From: JANOMH01 sp031422295
Lineage (GTDB): Bacteria > Pseudomonadota > Alphaproteobacteria > Rhodobacterales > Rhodobacteraceae
Assembly: GCA_031422295.1 (NCBI GenBank)
Contig: JANOQM010000030.1
Location: 1-64,000, forward strand
Direction of reading: 5' to 3'
DNA length: 64,000 bases
The position numbers were made by a program, and so were the translations under genes. Below, one piece after another: positions 17,824-25,620 of this stretch; within the stretch, counting starts at the first letter, position 1, and every line of letters begins with the position of its first letter. The notes beneath the pieces are model-generated. The model was given only the letters and a program-made list of their open reading frames with translations, was not told where the DNA came from and searched no databases.

Positions 17824-17855
17824 GCGAATCGCTGCATTTATGTTTCCAATGGAAA
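17824..17855. promoter_or_regulatory. palindromes in the TetR divergent promoter
   Basis: GCGA-A-TCGC at 17824-17832 and TTTCC-AAT-GGAAA at 17843-17855 are short inverted repeats in the 99-base gap between the TetR start and the DUF4281 start. Either could be the TetR operator. No footprint evidence is available. Confidence 0.4.
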
Positions 17856-17873
17856 TTTACACTGGAGACTTTC

Positions 17874-18311
17874 ATGAACCCCGAAGAGATGTTCGGGCTG
17901 GCCAATATGCTGGCACTGCCCGGATGGGCCATTCTGATATTAGCACCACGTCGCTGGCCGCTGCTGAACGCCGTCCCGGCCCTGCTGATCCCGCTGCTGT
18001 TGTCGGCACTTTATACCGGCCTCATATTGACCCACTTCAGTGCCGCCGGGGGTGGCTACGGAACCCTCGCAGACGTGCGGCAATTGTTCAGTTCAGACCC
18101 GGTGTTGGTCGCAGGCTGGGCGCATTATCTGGCCTTTGACATGATGATCGGCGCGTTGATGGCGGCCCGGCTGGACAAATCCGGTGTCCAGCGCCTGATC
18201 CAAGCCCCGATCATGATCACGATCTTTTTGTTCGGTCCCGTCGGCGTCGTCCTGACATTGCTGACCGAAGCCACCCTGCGCCTGCCACGCATCACCGGAG
18301 TTGCCCAATGA
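17874..18311 (+). CDS. ABA4-like (DUF4281) membrane protein
   Basis: 145 aa with about four hydrophobic segments (LALPGWAILILAP, LLIPLLLSALYTGLI, AFDMMIGALMAAR, IMITIFLFGPVGVVLTLL). The segments FGLANMLALPGWAIL and WAHYLAFDMMIGA are characteristic of DUF4281, named for plant ABA4 (neoxanthin synthesis). Bacterial function is unknown. GGAG precedes the ATG at good spacing. It overlaps the next gene by 4 bases, so the two are translationally coupled and probably controlled by the divergent TetR regulator. Confidence 0.85.
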   Translation: MNPEEMFGLANMLALPGWAILILAPRRWPLLNAVPALLIPLLLSALYTGLILTHFSAAGGGYGTLADVRQLFSSDPVLVAGWAHYLAFDMMIGALMAARLDKSGVQRLIQAPIMITIFLFGPVGVVLTLLTEATLRLPRITGVAQ

Positions 18312-19090
18312 CCACAGTCGCCCAGTCACCCCGCCCCCTCGCAGCCCTGACTGCCGTTTCTGCAGCCCTTCTGGCGCTTTGTCTGATTTGGGCCGCATTT
18401 GACCTGCGTCTGATCAACGACAGCGCCACTTGGGCCAAGCCCATGAAGTTCGCACTCTCGTTCGTGGTGTTTTTCGGCACCATGGCGCTTGCCGCGCAGT
18501 ATTTCAGCCCGGCATGGCGCCAAGGCCGGGTGTTCTGGTCGATTGCAACGCTGACCGGGGCGGCCATGCTGTTTGAAATGATCTATATGATCTTTCAGGC
18601 GTCGCAGGGGCAGGCCTCGCATTTCAACACCGGATCGGCCTTTACCGGCCTCATGTACAGCCTGATGGGCGTCGGTGCCGTCACGCTGGTCATAGGGGCC
18701 GGGGTCATGGGCTGGGCTGCGTTACGCGATACGGATGCCAATTTTGGGCCGGCCTTGCGGCAGGGCGTAGGCTGGGGGTTCATCGGGTCTTGTGTGCTGA
18801 CCTTGATTACCGCCGGCACAATGAGCAGCATGTCCGGACATTACATCGGTATTCCCGGCCCGGATGCGGCAACTTTTCCGCTCATGGGCTGGTCGGCGAC
18901 GGTCGGTGACCTGCGGCCCGCACATTTCGTGGCCCTGCATATGATGCAGGCCCTGCCGTTGCTGGGGATATGGCTTGACCAGCGCGGCGGATCGGTGCGG
19001 ACAATCCGGATTGCCGCCGTGGTCTATGTGGCTATGACCTTGGGTTTGTTTGTGCAGGCCTTGATGGGATTGCCAGTCATCCGGCTGTGA
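18308..19090 (+). CDS. seven-helix integral membrane protein, function unknown
   Basis: 260 aa with about seven hydrophobic segments and no family I can name with confidence. Polar residues occur within helices (NDSATWAKPMKFALSF, EMIYMIFQASQGQASHFN, HFVALHMMQALPLLGIW). The repeated His residues H104, H205 and H209 could ligate haem or metal; that is speculative. It is coupled by an ATGA overlap to the DUF4281 gene. A strong hairpin terminator follows the gene. Confidence 0.8.
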   Translation: MTTVAQSPRPLAALTAVSAALLALCLIWAAFDLRLINDSATWAKPMKFALSFVVFFGTMALAAQYFSPAWRQGRVFWSIATLTGAAMLFEMIYMIFQASQGQASHFNTGSAFTGLMYSLMGVGAVTLVIGAGVMGWAALRDTDANFGPALRQGVGWGFIGSCVLTLITAGTMSSMSGHYIGIPGPDAATFPLMGWSATVGDLRPAHFVALHMMQALPLLGIWLDQRGGSVRTIRIAAVVYVAMTLGLFVQALMGLPVIRL

Positions 19091-19104
19091 GGTTCGAAAA
19101 ACAC

Positions 19105-19134
19105 AAAGCCCGCGCAGAATTTTGCGCGGGCTTT
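19105..19134. terminator. hairpin terminator after the TetR-linked operon
   Basis: AAAGCCCGCGCA (19105-19116) pairs perfectly with TGCGCGGGCTTT (19123-19134) around a 6-base loop. The A/T ends give a T-rich tail in both directions, and it serves the convergent gcrA gene as well. Confidence 0.88.
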
Positions 19135-19203
19135 AACATTTCAGATTGAAAAAACGTCTAGTATCCACACCGGACGCTCGCCTTTGGCGGTCTCGTCGGG
19201 CAG

Positions 19204-19827
19204 TTACCTCCGGCGATCGCGCCGGGCGCTCATTGGTTGAAACGCGACACCAACATGTGCCTCGCAATAAGGTTTGCCCTGTTGCACCGCCAAGCCACAG
19301 AACCAGAAATTCTCGGTCGCAGGATCACCCACCGGCCATTTGCAAGTCTTTTCGGTCAGTTCCATCAAAGTCAGCTTACGGGCGGTTTTCTCGACCTCAT
19401 TGACCTTGGCCAATGCCTCGGGGCTGATTTCGTTCAGGGACGGCTGCGGCGGCAAAGGTTGGCCTGCAGGAATAATCGCACGGCGGGCCGGGCTCATGAC
19501 CAACGGCGCGTCATCCTCGTCGTCGTCGTCCTCGTCGACAGATTCGGCGGCCTCAGCCACCGGGTTCGATTGCGGCTCGTCATGGCCCACGACCTTTGGC
19601 GCGGGTCTGTCCTTGAACAGAGCGGATTTAGTCACCGGGGCCGGAGCGACAGGGACCGCACCTACGCCGGGTGCAGCGCCGGCTCGGTTCGACAGCCCAA
19701 GTCGATGCACTTTGCCGATTACCGCATTGCGGGTGACACTTCCCAACTCTTTGGCAATCTGGCTGGCCGACTGACCTTCACCCCACATCTTTTTCAGCGT
19801 CTCGACACGCTCATCTGTCCAGGACAT
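19204..19827 (-). CDS. gcrA: GcrA family cell cycle regulator
   Basis: 207 aa. The N-terminus SWTDERVETLKKMWGEG, then SASQIAKELGSVTRNAVIGK, is the GcrA helix-turn-helix domain. The C-terminus TCKWPVGDPATENFWFCG, then KPYCEAHVGVAFQP, is the conserved cysteine/tryptophan region that contacts sigma-70 domain 2 in Caulobacter. Between them is a long Pro/Ala linker with a run of about 10 acidic residues (VDEDDDDEDDAP). GcrA activates promoters carrying CcrM-methylated GANTC sites in the alphaproteobacterial cell cycle. A good ribosome-binding site (GGAGGT) precedes the ATG. Confidence 0.95.
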   Translation of the reverse strand: MSWTDERVETLKKMWGEGQSASQIAKELGSVTRNAVIGKVHRLGLSNRAGAAPGVGAVPVAPAPVTKSALFKDRPAPKVVGHDEPQSNPVAEAAESVDEDDDDEDDAPLVMSPARRAIIPAGQPLPPQPSLNEISPEALAKVNEVEKTARKLTLMELTEKTCKWPVGDPATENFWFCGLAVQQGKPYCEAHVGVAFQPMSARRDRRR

Positions 19828-20082
19828 AGGTCTACCTCCGGTCGGGCGAAAACAGGGTCTGTTCGCGCAGCATCCCCTGCCATACCGGGCCAGCCGGACG
19901 CAAGGGCTTGCGACAAATCCACCGCCCGCATCGTCAGGCGACGTGCCGAATTACATGCTGCCGCGCGCAAGATCAAGGGCAAGGCATTCATCATCTGACC
20001 ATTTTCGCCAAGTTCGACGTTGTCAGATAATCATTCGGCGACTAATGCAGTGGTTTTGTTCAGAAATACCTAAGGAACGGCA

Positions 20083-20964
20083 GTGACCGTAAGCAACCGA
20101 CGACAATCAATCGATTTGCTGCGCTTTGTCGCGGCTTTCGGGATTGTTTGGGCGCATATGCAGGCACCTTTGATGATCGAAGGGTATCTTGCGCTCGCGC
20201 TTTTTGTCATCCTTACAGCTTTCCTGTCAGTCCGATCACTTGCGCGGGGCGGAATGCGCCGGTTTTGGCTGGGGCGACTGATCCGTTTTTTGGTTCCATG
20301 GGTGGTCTGGTCCGGGTTTTTCTGGGGCTTAAGCTTTTTACGAGGGCAGGGGGCCGGACCGCTGGTAGCGTCAACGCCGCTGTGGCCATTGATCGGGCCG
20401 AGTATTCACCTGTGGTTCCTGCCATTTGTGATTTTGGCCTCGCCGTTGGTTATTCTGGGGGTCTGGGCGCTGACGACGCGAAACCGGGTCTGGGCCGCCT
20501 CTGTGGGGCTGATCCCGCTGGCCATCTGGTCGATTTGGCTGCATGATCAGAACCGACTGCCAGAGCCACTGCTGCAATGGGCTTTTGCGACGACCCCGCT
20601 GCTTTACGGAATCTTGTCAGCCTCCGGCCAATATCACCGGGCGGTGGCCGCTCCGCTCGTGTTCATTATTGTGACAAGCGGTCTGTCGATCATCTGGTTT
20701 GGCTCGGTCGTCGCAGCTTATCTGCTCGCAGCCGCCCTGTTGTTCGAAGGGTTATGGCGCGTGCCGCTTAAGGGCAATTGGATGACGCCCTTGGGTTCGC
20801 TCGCCTTTGGGATCTATCTGGTCCACCCATTTTTCATGTTAATCTGGTATCACTTTGTCCCCCCTGAAATGTCGCGCATCCCCGGCGCTTTCGCGGTTTT
20901 TCTGGCATCAACCCTGTTCACTTACCTGATCCGGCAGACAAAAGCCGGCCAGGTCCTCGTCTGA
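20083..20964 (+). CDS. acyltransferase 3 family membrane protein
   Basis: 293 aa, starting at GTG 20083 after AAGGAA. The N-terminal SIDLLRFVAAFGIVWAHM contains the conserved Arg and the His of acyltransferase-3 proteins (OafA/NodX-like). About nine to ten hydrophobic segments follow, including LWFLPFVILASPLVIL and SLAFGIYLVHPFFMLIW with the late conserved HPF. These inner-membrane enzymes O-acetylate or otherwise acylate polysaccharides or lipids. No polysaccharide gene cluster is adjacent, so the acceptor is unknown. Confidence 0.85.
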   Translation: MTVSNRRQSIDLLRFVAAFGIVWAHMQAPLMIEGYLALALFVILTAFLSVRSLARGGMRRFWLGRLIRFLVPWVVWSGFFWGLSFLRGQGAGPLVASTPLWPLIGPSIHLWFLPFVILASPLVILGVWALTTRNRVWAASVGLIPLAIWSIWLHDQNRLPEPLLQWAFATTPLLYGILSASGQYHRAVAAPLVFIIVTSGLSIIWFGSVVAAYLLAAALLFEGLWRVPLKGNWMTPLGSLAFGIYLVHPFFMLIWYHFVPPEMSRIPGAFAVFLASTLFTYLIRQTKAGQVLV

Positions 20965-21066
20965 CGGGCTGCCAGAACGAGCATCGATATCTGACGCTGA
21001 GGCATCCGTTCAAATTCGGTAGCGCGTTTTACATCCGGACCTGTGGAAAACCACGCATCATCTTTT

Positions 21067-21150
21067 GTGATCCGACGCCAACCCGTCTGCCCCTTTTGCG
21101 CGCCCATCCCAAAAATCACTGACACCTGACCCTGCATGCTACCAGGCTAC
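21067..21150 (+). repeat. dispersed repeat, copy 1 (diverged)
   Basis: Begins with GTGATCCGACGCC, continues with a CCCGTCTGCC block and ends with AAAAATCACTGACACCTG. It is a weaker match to copies 2 and 3 and lies just beyond the 3' end of the AAA ATPase gene. Confidence 0.55.
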
Positions 21151-21917
21151 AACTCCCCAGCCAAAGCCTCGCGCAGAAATCCGGCGGGATCCGTCACAAA
21201 TTCCTGGTACAGCTTAAAATGCGAAGTCTGCCGGTAATCAGCCTCTGCAATCCCGCCTCGGGTGATCTGCAAAAGGCGCGCCCCAGGCAAGGCCATCAGG
21301 ATCGGCGAATGCGTAGCCATGATGACCTGCGCCCGCGCCTCGCCCGCAATGCGGTGCAACAGGCGCAGCAGGTCCAACTGGCGCTTGGGTGACAGCGCAC
21401 TTTCGGGCTCGTCCATGAAAAAAATGCCTTGCTGCGACATCCGTTCCGCAAACAACCGGATAAACCCTTCGCCATGCGAGGCTGACAGAAAATCCGCCGC
21501 CGGGCTACCCACACTGTCCAGATAACGGGCGACCGAAAAGAAACTCTCCGCTTTGAAGAACCAGCCATTGGTCACTTTTGGCAACCATCCGGCGCGAATG
21601 GCATCGGCCAGCAACGCGCCACTGACATCAATCGCACCGCTGTGGTCAACAGGGCGAAAGCCCTTGCCCCCACCCGCCTCGTCATAGCCCGCCACTGCGG
21701 CCAGCGCCTCGATGAGGGTCGACTTGCCTGTGCCATTCTCGCCCACAATGATCGTGACCGGCGTCGTGAACTCCAGCTCAAACGTGGGGTCGCGCAACCA
21801 CGGCAGGTTGAACGGATAGCTGTCCTTGCCCGCGATCACCTCCGGGCGCAGCGTGATGCGGCGCAGGAACGGCGCAGGCAACTTCGTCTTGTATCCTGTG
21901 CTGGCCATCCCTGACAT
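21147..21917 (-). CDS. AAA family ATPase (ABC/SMC-like, single domain)
   Basis: 256 aa from ATG 21917 (MSGMASTGYKTKLPAPFLRR); ATG 21908 is an alternative. Walker A is VGENGTGKSTLIEA, Walker B is GIFFMDEPESALSPKRQ, and MATHSPILMALPGA is the switch-His region. This layout is the stand-alone AAA_21/AAA_23-type predicted ATP-binding protein found as a solitary gene in many bacteria, sometimes related to DNA repair or defence ATPases. No partner nuclease is next to it. The first 150 codons of the longer open frame overlap the promoter repeat and are not coding. Confidence 0.85.
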   Translation of the reverse strand: MSGMASTGYKTKLPAPFLRRITLRPEVIAGKDSYPFNLPWLRDPTFELEFTTPVTIIVGENGTGKSTLIEALAAVAGYDEAGGGKGFRPVDHSGAIDVSGALLADAIRAGWLPKVTNGWFFKAESFFSVARYLDSVGSPAADFLSASHGEGFIRLFAERMSQQGIFFMDEPESALSPKRQLDLLRLLHRIAGEARAQVIMATHSPILMALPGARLLQITRGGIAEADYRQTSHFKLYQEFVTDPAGFLREALAGEL

Positions 21918-21984
21918 ATTTCCACTTTCCAGCCCCAGAAATCCACCCCAAACCCAACCCAAGTTGTCGCGCGCCATATTCCGT

Positions 21985-22080
21985 GTGATCCGACGCTGAC
22001 CCGCTTGCCGTCCCCGCGCGTCCGCTCTCCAAAATCGTTGACACATGCCCCGTACTCCGGCACGACCACGGCTTAGTTCG
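21985..22080 (+). repeat. dispersed promoter-like repeat, copy 2
   Basis: GATCCGACGC at 21987-21996, then a GC-rich segment, then a 48-bp core at 22028-22075 containing TTGACA. The core differs from copy 3 (22848-22895) at only about three positions. It precedes the hydrolase gene and may carry its promoter. Confidence 0.75.
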
Positions 22081-22118
22081 GAAGACTGCTTGGGATCGCC
22101 ACAATTCAAAGGCCGCAA

Positions 22119-22703
22119 GTGCCCGATCCATTCGTCCCTTTCGATATCATGATCTTGCCCTGCCGGGACAATGCCGGGCCGGACCATTGGCAAAGCCACT
22201 GGCAAAAGGCCCATCCAGCATTTGTCCGTGTGGTGCAGGATGACTGGATTACGCCGTGTTATGCCTCTTGGGCGATGCGGCTCGATGACTATGTGGCGCG
22301 GGCGGACCGCCCGGTGATCCTGATCGCCCATAGCCTCGGCACGTCGCTTGTGATGCGCTGGGCCCATCAGGGCAAGGCCGGATCAGTGGCCGGGGCGTTT
22401 CTGGTGGCCCCTTCTGACCGGGACGCGGCGGATATCTGGCCCGCAGCCCACCAAAGCGGGTTTGCGCCAATGGTCCTTGACTGCTTGCCCTTTCCCGCCG
22501 TGGTCCTGGCAAGCCGCAATGACCCCTATGTCGCCTTCGACCGCGCGGACCTGTTCGCGCAGGGGTGGGGGGCGGACCTGATTGATCTGGGGTTGATGGG
22601 GCATCTGGGCAATGCCGACAGTCCGGGGCCATGGCCCGAGGGGTTAGCGCATCTGCGGGCCTTTGCCACCGGGCTGCCTGCCACGCGGCAGCGGCTGACC
22701 TGA
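22119..22703 (+). CDS. RBBP9/YdeN-type serine hydrolase (alpha/beta fold)
   Basis: 194 aa starting at GTG 22119, with AAAGG 6 bases upstream; ATG 22149 is a possible later start. The nucleophile elbow is IAHSLGTSLVMRW. The acidic residue is in VLASRNDPYVAFDRA. The His is in MGHLGNADSPGPWPEG. These three features and the length define the YdeN/RBBP9 family of small serine hydrolases, substrate unknown. It is preceded by the dispersed promoter-like repeat and followed by a weak terminator. Confidence 0.87.
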   Translation: MPDPFVPFDIMILPCRDNAGPDHWQSHWQKAHPAFVRVVQDDWITPCYASWAMRLDDYVARADRPVILIAHSLGTSLVMRWAHQGKAGSVAGAFLVAPSDRDAADIWPAAHQSGFAPMVLDCLPFPAVVLASRNDPYVAFDRADLFAQGWGADLIDLGLMGHLGNADSPGPWPEGLAHLRAFATGLPATRQRLT

Positions 22704-22724
22704 TCCGATTGCCCCAAGGCAGGC

Positions 22725-22742
22725 CCCTTCACAAGGGCTTTT
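22725..22742 (+). terminator. short hairpin with T tail after the hydrolase gene
   Basis: CCCTT (22725-22729) pairs with AAGGG (22733-22737) around a 3-base loop and is followed by CTTTT. The stem is short but the position fits an intrinsic terminator. Confidence 0.45.
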
Positions 22743-22798
22743 CAACGCGGCAAAACTGCTCTAATTATCCCGAATGACCGCGCCCCTGATCCTTCCCC

Positions 22799-22905
22799 TG
22801 ATCCGACGCCGACGCTAAGCCCGTCTGCCGCCTCTGCGCGCCATCTTTCCAAAATCGTTGACACATGCCCCGTGCTCCGGCACGAACATGGCTTACCTGA
22901 GGACC
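22799..22905 (+). repeat. dispersed promoter-like repeat, copy 3 (argD upstream region)
   Basis: GATCCGACGC at 22800-22809 and the TTGACA-containing core at 22848-22895, closely matching copy 2. It ends directly before the argD start and probably includes the argD promoter, TTGACA at 22858-22863 being a candidate -35 box. Confidence 0.75.
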
Positions 22906-22906
22906 T

Positions 22907-24097
22907 ATGCCCATGATCCCCTCGATCCTGCCCACCTATACCCGTGCGCCGCTGACCTTTGTCTCGGGAAGCGGTTCTTGGCTGACCACCGATGAGGGGC
23001 GCCAGATTCTTGACCTGGGCGCCGGCATCGCGGTGAACGCCTTGGGTCACGCCCACCCCGGCCTTGTGGCCGCTCTGACCGAACAGGCGCAAAAGTTGTG
23101 GCATGTGTCGAACCTCTACCAGATTCCTGAACAGCAGAAACTGGCCGACCTCCTGGTCGAACACACCTTCGCCGACACCTGCTTTTTCACCAATTCCGGG
23201 ACCGAAGCCTGCGAGCTGGCGGTTAAGATGGCGCGCAAATTCTGGTATGACAAAGGCCATCCCGACCGGACCCGGATCCTTACCTTCGAGGGCTCTTTCC
23301 ATGGTCGCTCCTCGGCGGGGATCGCCGCCGCTGGATCGGAAAAGATGGTCAAAGGCTTCGGCCCGCTGCTGCCCGGCTTTACCCATCTGAAATGGAACGA
23401 CCACGCAGCGCTTGACGCGGCGATCCGCGAGGCCGACGTTGGCGCGATCCTGATCGAACCCGTACAAGGCGAGGGCGGCATCCGCCCGCTCCCCGACCAA
23501 TGCCTCAAAGGCCTGCGCGACCTGTGTGACGAAACCGGCGTCCTGATGATCCTGGACGAGGTGCAATGCGGCATGGGCCGCACCGGCAAGCTGTTCGCCC
23601 ATGAATGGGCCGGGGTGACGCCCGACATCATGATGGTGGCCAAAGGCATCGGCGGCGGCTTTCCGTTGGGCGCGGTGCTGGCCACCGAAAACGCGGCCAG
23701 TGGCATGACCGCAGGCACCCATGGGTCCACCTATGGCGGCAACCCTTTGGGCTGCGCGGTCGGTGCAAAAGTGATAGAGATCATCGCCAATGATGGTTTT
23801 CTCGCCGATGTGAACCGCAAGGCAGGCACTTTCCGGCAGTCCTTGGAAGGCCTCGTCGCCTCCCACCCCACAGTGTTCGAGGCGGTGCGCGGCACCGGCC
23901 TGATCCTTGGACTGAAATGCCGTGCCCTGAACAGCGATATCGTCAAGGCAGGCTATGCTGCAGGTGTTCTCACCATCCCCGCCGCCGACAATGTCATCCG
24001 GCTGTTGCCACCACTGAACATCAGCGATGCGGACATCGCCGAGGGTATCCGGCGGCTGGACCAGGCCGCCACACAGGTCAGCCAAAATGCCGCCTGA
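22907..24097 (+). CDS. argD: acetylornithine aminotransferase
   Basis: 396 aa. Class-III PLP aminotransferase: FFTNSGTEACELAVKMARK binds the cofactor phosphate, EGSFHGRSSAG, LDEVQCGMGRTGKLFAHE gives the Asp that holds the pyridine N, and the Schiff-base Lys is in MMVAKGIGGGFPLGAV. It converts N-acetylglutamate semialdehyde to N-acetylornithine in arginine synthesis and can also serve lysine synthesis. GAGGACC precedes the ATG. It is followed by a GNAT gene with 11-base overlap and then argF, the standard Rhodobacteraceae arginine locus with an inserted GNAT gene. Confidence 0.95.
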   Translation: MPMIPSILPTYTRAPLTFVSGSGSWLTTDEGRQILDLGAGIAVNALGHAHPGLVAALTEQAQKLWHVSNLYQIPEQQKLADLLVEHTFADTCFFTNSGTEACELAVKMARKFWYDKGHPDRTRILTFEGSFHGRSSAGIAAAGSEKMVKGFGPLLPGFTHLKWNDHAALDAAIREADVGAILIEPVQGEGGIRPLPDQCLKGLRDLCDETGVLMILDEVQCGMGRTGKLFAHEWAGVTPDIMMVAKGIGGGFPLGAVLATENAASGMTAGTHGSTYGGNPLGCAVGAKVIEIIANDGFLADVNRKAGTFRQSLEGLVASHPTVFEAVRGTGLILGLKCRALNSDIVKAGYAAGVLTIPAADNVIRLLPPLNISDADIAEGIRRLDQAATQVSQNAA

Positions 24098-24590
24098 CTA
24101 CGTCTTCCGTAAGTTGACGCGCAGCGACATGGCGCTGTTCCATCACTGGCTGGAACAACCGCATATGGGCGGCTGGTGGGCGGATGCGGCCACCGAATGG
24201 GCGCTGCTGGAACCCGAAATCGAGGCCAACCTTGTGCACGAAAACCCAACCGACATGCGGATCGTCGAAATGAACGACACGCCTTTCGCCTATATTCAGG
24301 ATTACGACGTGCATGCCTATGACATGCCACAATGCACCGACCTGCCCGCCACATCCCGCGCGATGGACAGCTTTCTGGGTGATCCGGCCTACCTTGGTCA
24401 GGGGCATGGCTCGGGCTTCATCCATGCCCGCGCGACCCAGCTCTTGGCGACAGGGGCCCCGCTCATCGCCGTTGACCCCGACCCCGCCAACACGCGTGCC
24501 ATCGCCGCCTATACCCGCGCCGGGTTCAAACCGCTCTATATCCGCCCCTCCGAAGACGGCACCCCCGTGCAGGTGATGACCCTTTCTTAA
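24087..24590 (+). CDS. GNAT family acetyltransferase (AAC(6')-Ib-like fold)
   Basis: 167 aa from ATG 24087 (MPPDYVFRKLTRSDMALFHH), overlapping the argD end by 11 bases. WLEQPHMGGWW, YIQDYDVHAYD, GQGHGSGFIHARA (acetyl-CoA pyrophosphate loop) and IAVDPDPANTRAIAAYTRAGF match the acetyltransferase-8 group that includes aminoglycoside 6'-acetyltransferases and siderophore acyltransferases. Given its place between argD and argF, an intracellular amine substrate is as likely as an antibiotic. Resistance is not implied. Confidence 0.85.
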   Translation: MPPDYVFRKLTRSDMALFHHWLEQPHMGGWWADAATEWALLEPEIEANLVHENPTDMRIVEMNDTPFAYIQDYDVHAYDMPQCTDLPATSRAMDSFLGDPAYLGQGHGSGFIHARATQLLATGAPLIAVDPDPANTRAIAAYTRAGFKPLYIRPSEDGTPVQVMTLS

Positions 24591-24595
24591 CCCCC

Positions 24596-24645
24596 TTCTT
24601 TTGTTCATAAATATCCCGGGGGCCCGGGGGCTGGCCCCCGGCACT
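24596..24645 (+). repeat. GC-rich intergenic hairpin repeat (family B), copy 1
   Basis: TTCTTTTGTTCATAAATATC followed by CCGGGGGC/GCCCCCGG (24624-24631 and 24634-24641), a perfect 8-bp hairpin. The same AT-rich lead plus GC hairpin occurs at 32261-32314 and inverted at about 27690-27742. It probably terminates the argD-GNAT transcript before argF. Confidence 0.7.
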
Positions 24646-24665
24646 CTTCATGACAGAGTACTCAA

Positions 24666-25592
24666 ATGAACCACTTCCTCGACATCAACAAAACCACCCC
24701 TGCCGCCCTACGCGCCATGATCGACAACGCGCGCGCCATCAAAGACGCCCGGAACAACCGGCCCAAAGGTGCGCCCGATGATGACCAACCGCTGGCCGGG
24801 CGCATGGTGGCGCTGATCTTCGAAAAGCCCTCGACCCGGACCCGCGTTTCGTTCGATGTCGGAGTGCGGCAGATGGGCGGGCAAACCATGGTCCTGTCCG
24901 GCACCGACATGCAGCTGGGGCATGGCGAAACCATCGCCGATACGGCGCGGGTGCTGTCGCGTTATGTCGATCTGATCATGATCCGCACCTTCGAGGAACA
25001 GACCCTGCTCGACATGGCCGAACATGCGACCGTGCCAGTCATCAACGGCCTGACAAACCGCACCCATCCCTGCCAGATCATGGCCGATGTGATGACATTC
25101 GAGGAACATCGCGGGCCAATCCGGGGGCGCAAGGTGGTCTGGTCCGGCGACGGCAACAATGTCTTCGCCAGCTTCGCCCATGCCGCCGGGCAGTTCGGGT
25201 TTGACCTGACCTTCACCGGCCCCGAAACGCTCGACCCCGAACCGGGGTTTCTGGAGGAGGCCCGGGCCAAAGGGGTCACCATCACCATCGAACGCGATCC
25301 GCACAAAGCCGTGCAGGGGGCCGACCTCGTGGTCACCGACACATGGGTCAGCATGCACGATCCGGTCAGCGCCCGCGAACGCCGCCACAACCAGTTGCGC
25401 GGCTATCAGGTCAACGAACACCTGATGAGCCTCGCCAAACCCGACGCCCTGTTCATGCACTGCCTGCCCGCGCACCGCGATGACGAGGCCACATCCGCCG
25501 TGATGGACGGCCCGCATTCGGTGATATTCGACGAGGCCGAAAACCGGCTGCATGCGCAAAAGGCGATCATGCGCTGGTGTCTGGGGGTGTGA
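24666..25592 (+). CDS. argF: ornithine carbamoyltransferase
   Basis: 308 aa, full length. It carries the carbamoyl-phosphate motif FEKPSTRTRVSF, the second motif TNRTHPCQIMAD, and the ornithine-binding MHCLPAHRDDE. It converts ornithine and carbamoyl phosphate to citrulline. The start follows a CATGACAGAGTACTCAA leader with little ribosome-binding site beyond GAG. The last 158 bp (25435-25592) are of special interest: divergent copies of this 3' end recur three times in the next 2.8 kb, each behind another gene. Confidence 0.95.
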   Translation: MNHFLDINKTTPAALRAMIDNARAIKDARNNRPKGAPDDDQPLAGRMVALIFEKPSTRTRVSFDVGVRQMGGQTMVLSGTDMQLGHGETIADTARVLSRYVDLIMIRTFEEQTLLDMAEHATVPVINGLTNRTHPCQIMADVMTFEEHRGPIRGRKVVWSGDGNNVFASFAHAAGQFGFDLTFTGPETLDPEPGFLEEARAKGVTITIERDPHKAVQGADLVVTDTWVSMHDPVSARERRHNQLRGYQVNEHLMSLAKPDALFMHCLPAHRDDEATSAVMDGPHSVIFDEAENRLHAQKAIMRWCLGV

Positions 25593-25598
25593 GGGCGG

Positions 25599-25620
25599 CC
25601 GACGCTTCTATCAGCGTCGG
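25599..25620. terminator. hairpin shared by argF and the convergent glycosyltransferase gene
   Basis: CCGACGCT (25599-25606) pairs with AGCGTCGG (25613-25620) around a 6-base loop. The right arm includes the glycosyltransferase stop codon. No U tract is seen. Confidence 0.6.

Noticed and set aside
21918..22367. 150-residue N-terminal extension of the AAA ATPase
   Set aside because: It runs antisense through the hydrolase gene and the dispersed repeat and has no domain; the family-like start is at 21917.
22742..24085. 447-codon minus-strand open frame
   Set aside because: It is entirely antisense to argD, which has all catalytic motifs; high third-position GC keeps the opposite strand open.
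24087..24590. Aminoglycoside resistance gene
   Set aside because: The fold resembles AAC(6')-type enzymes, but the gene is embedded in the arginine locus and no resistance-specific motif can be asserted.
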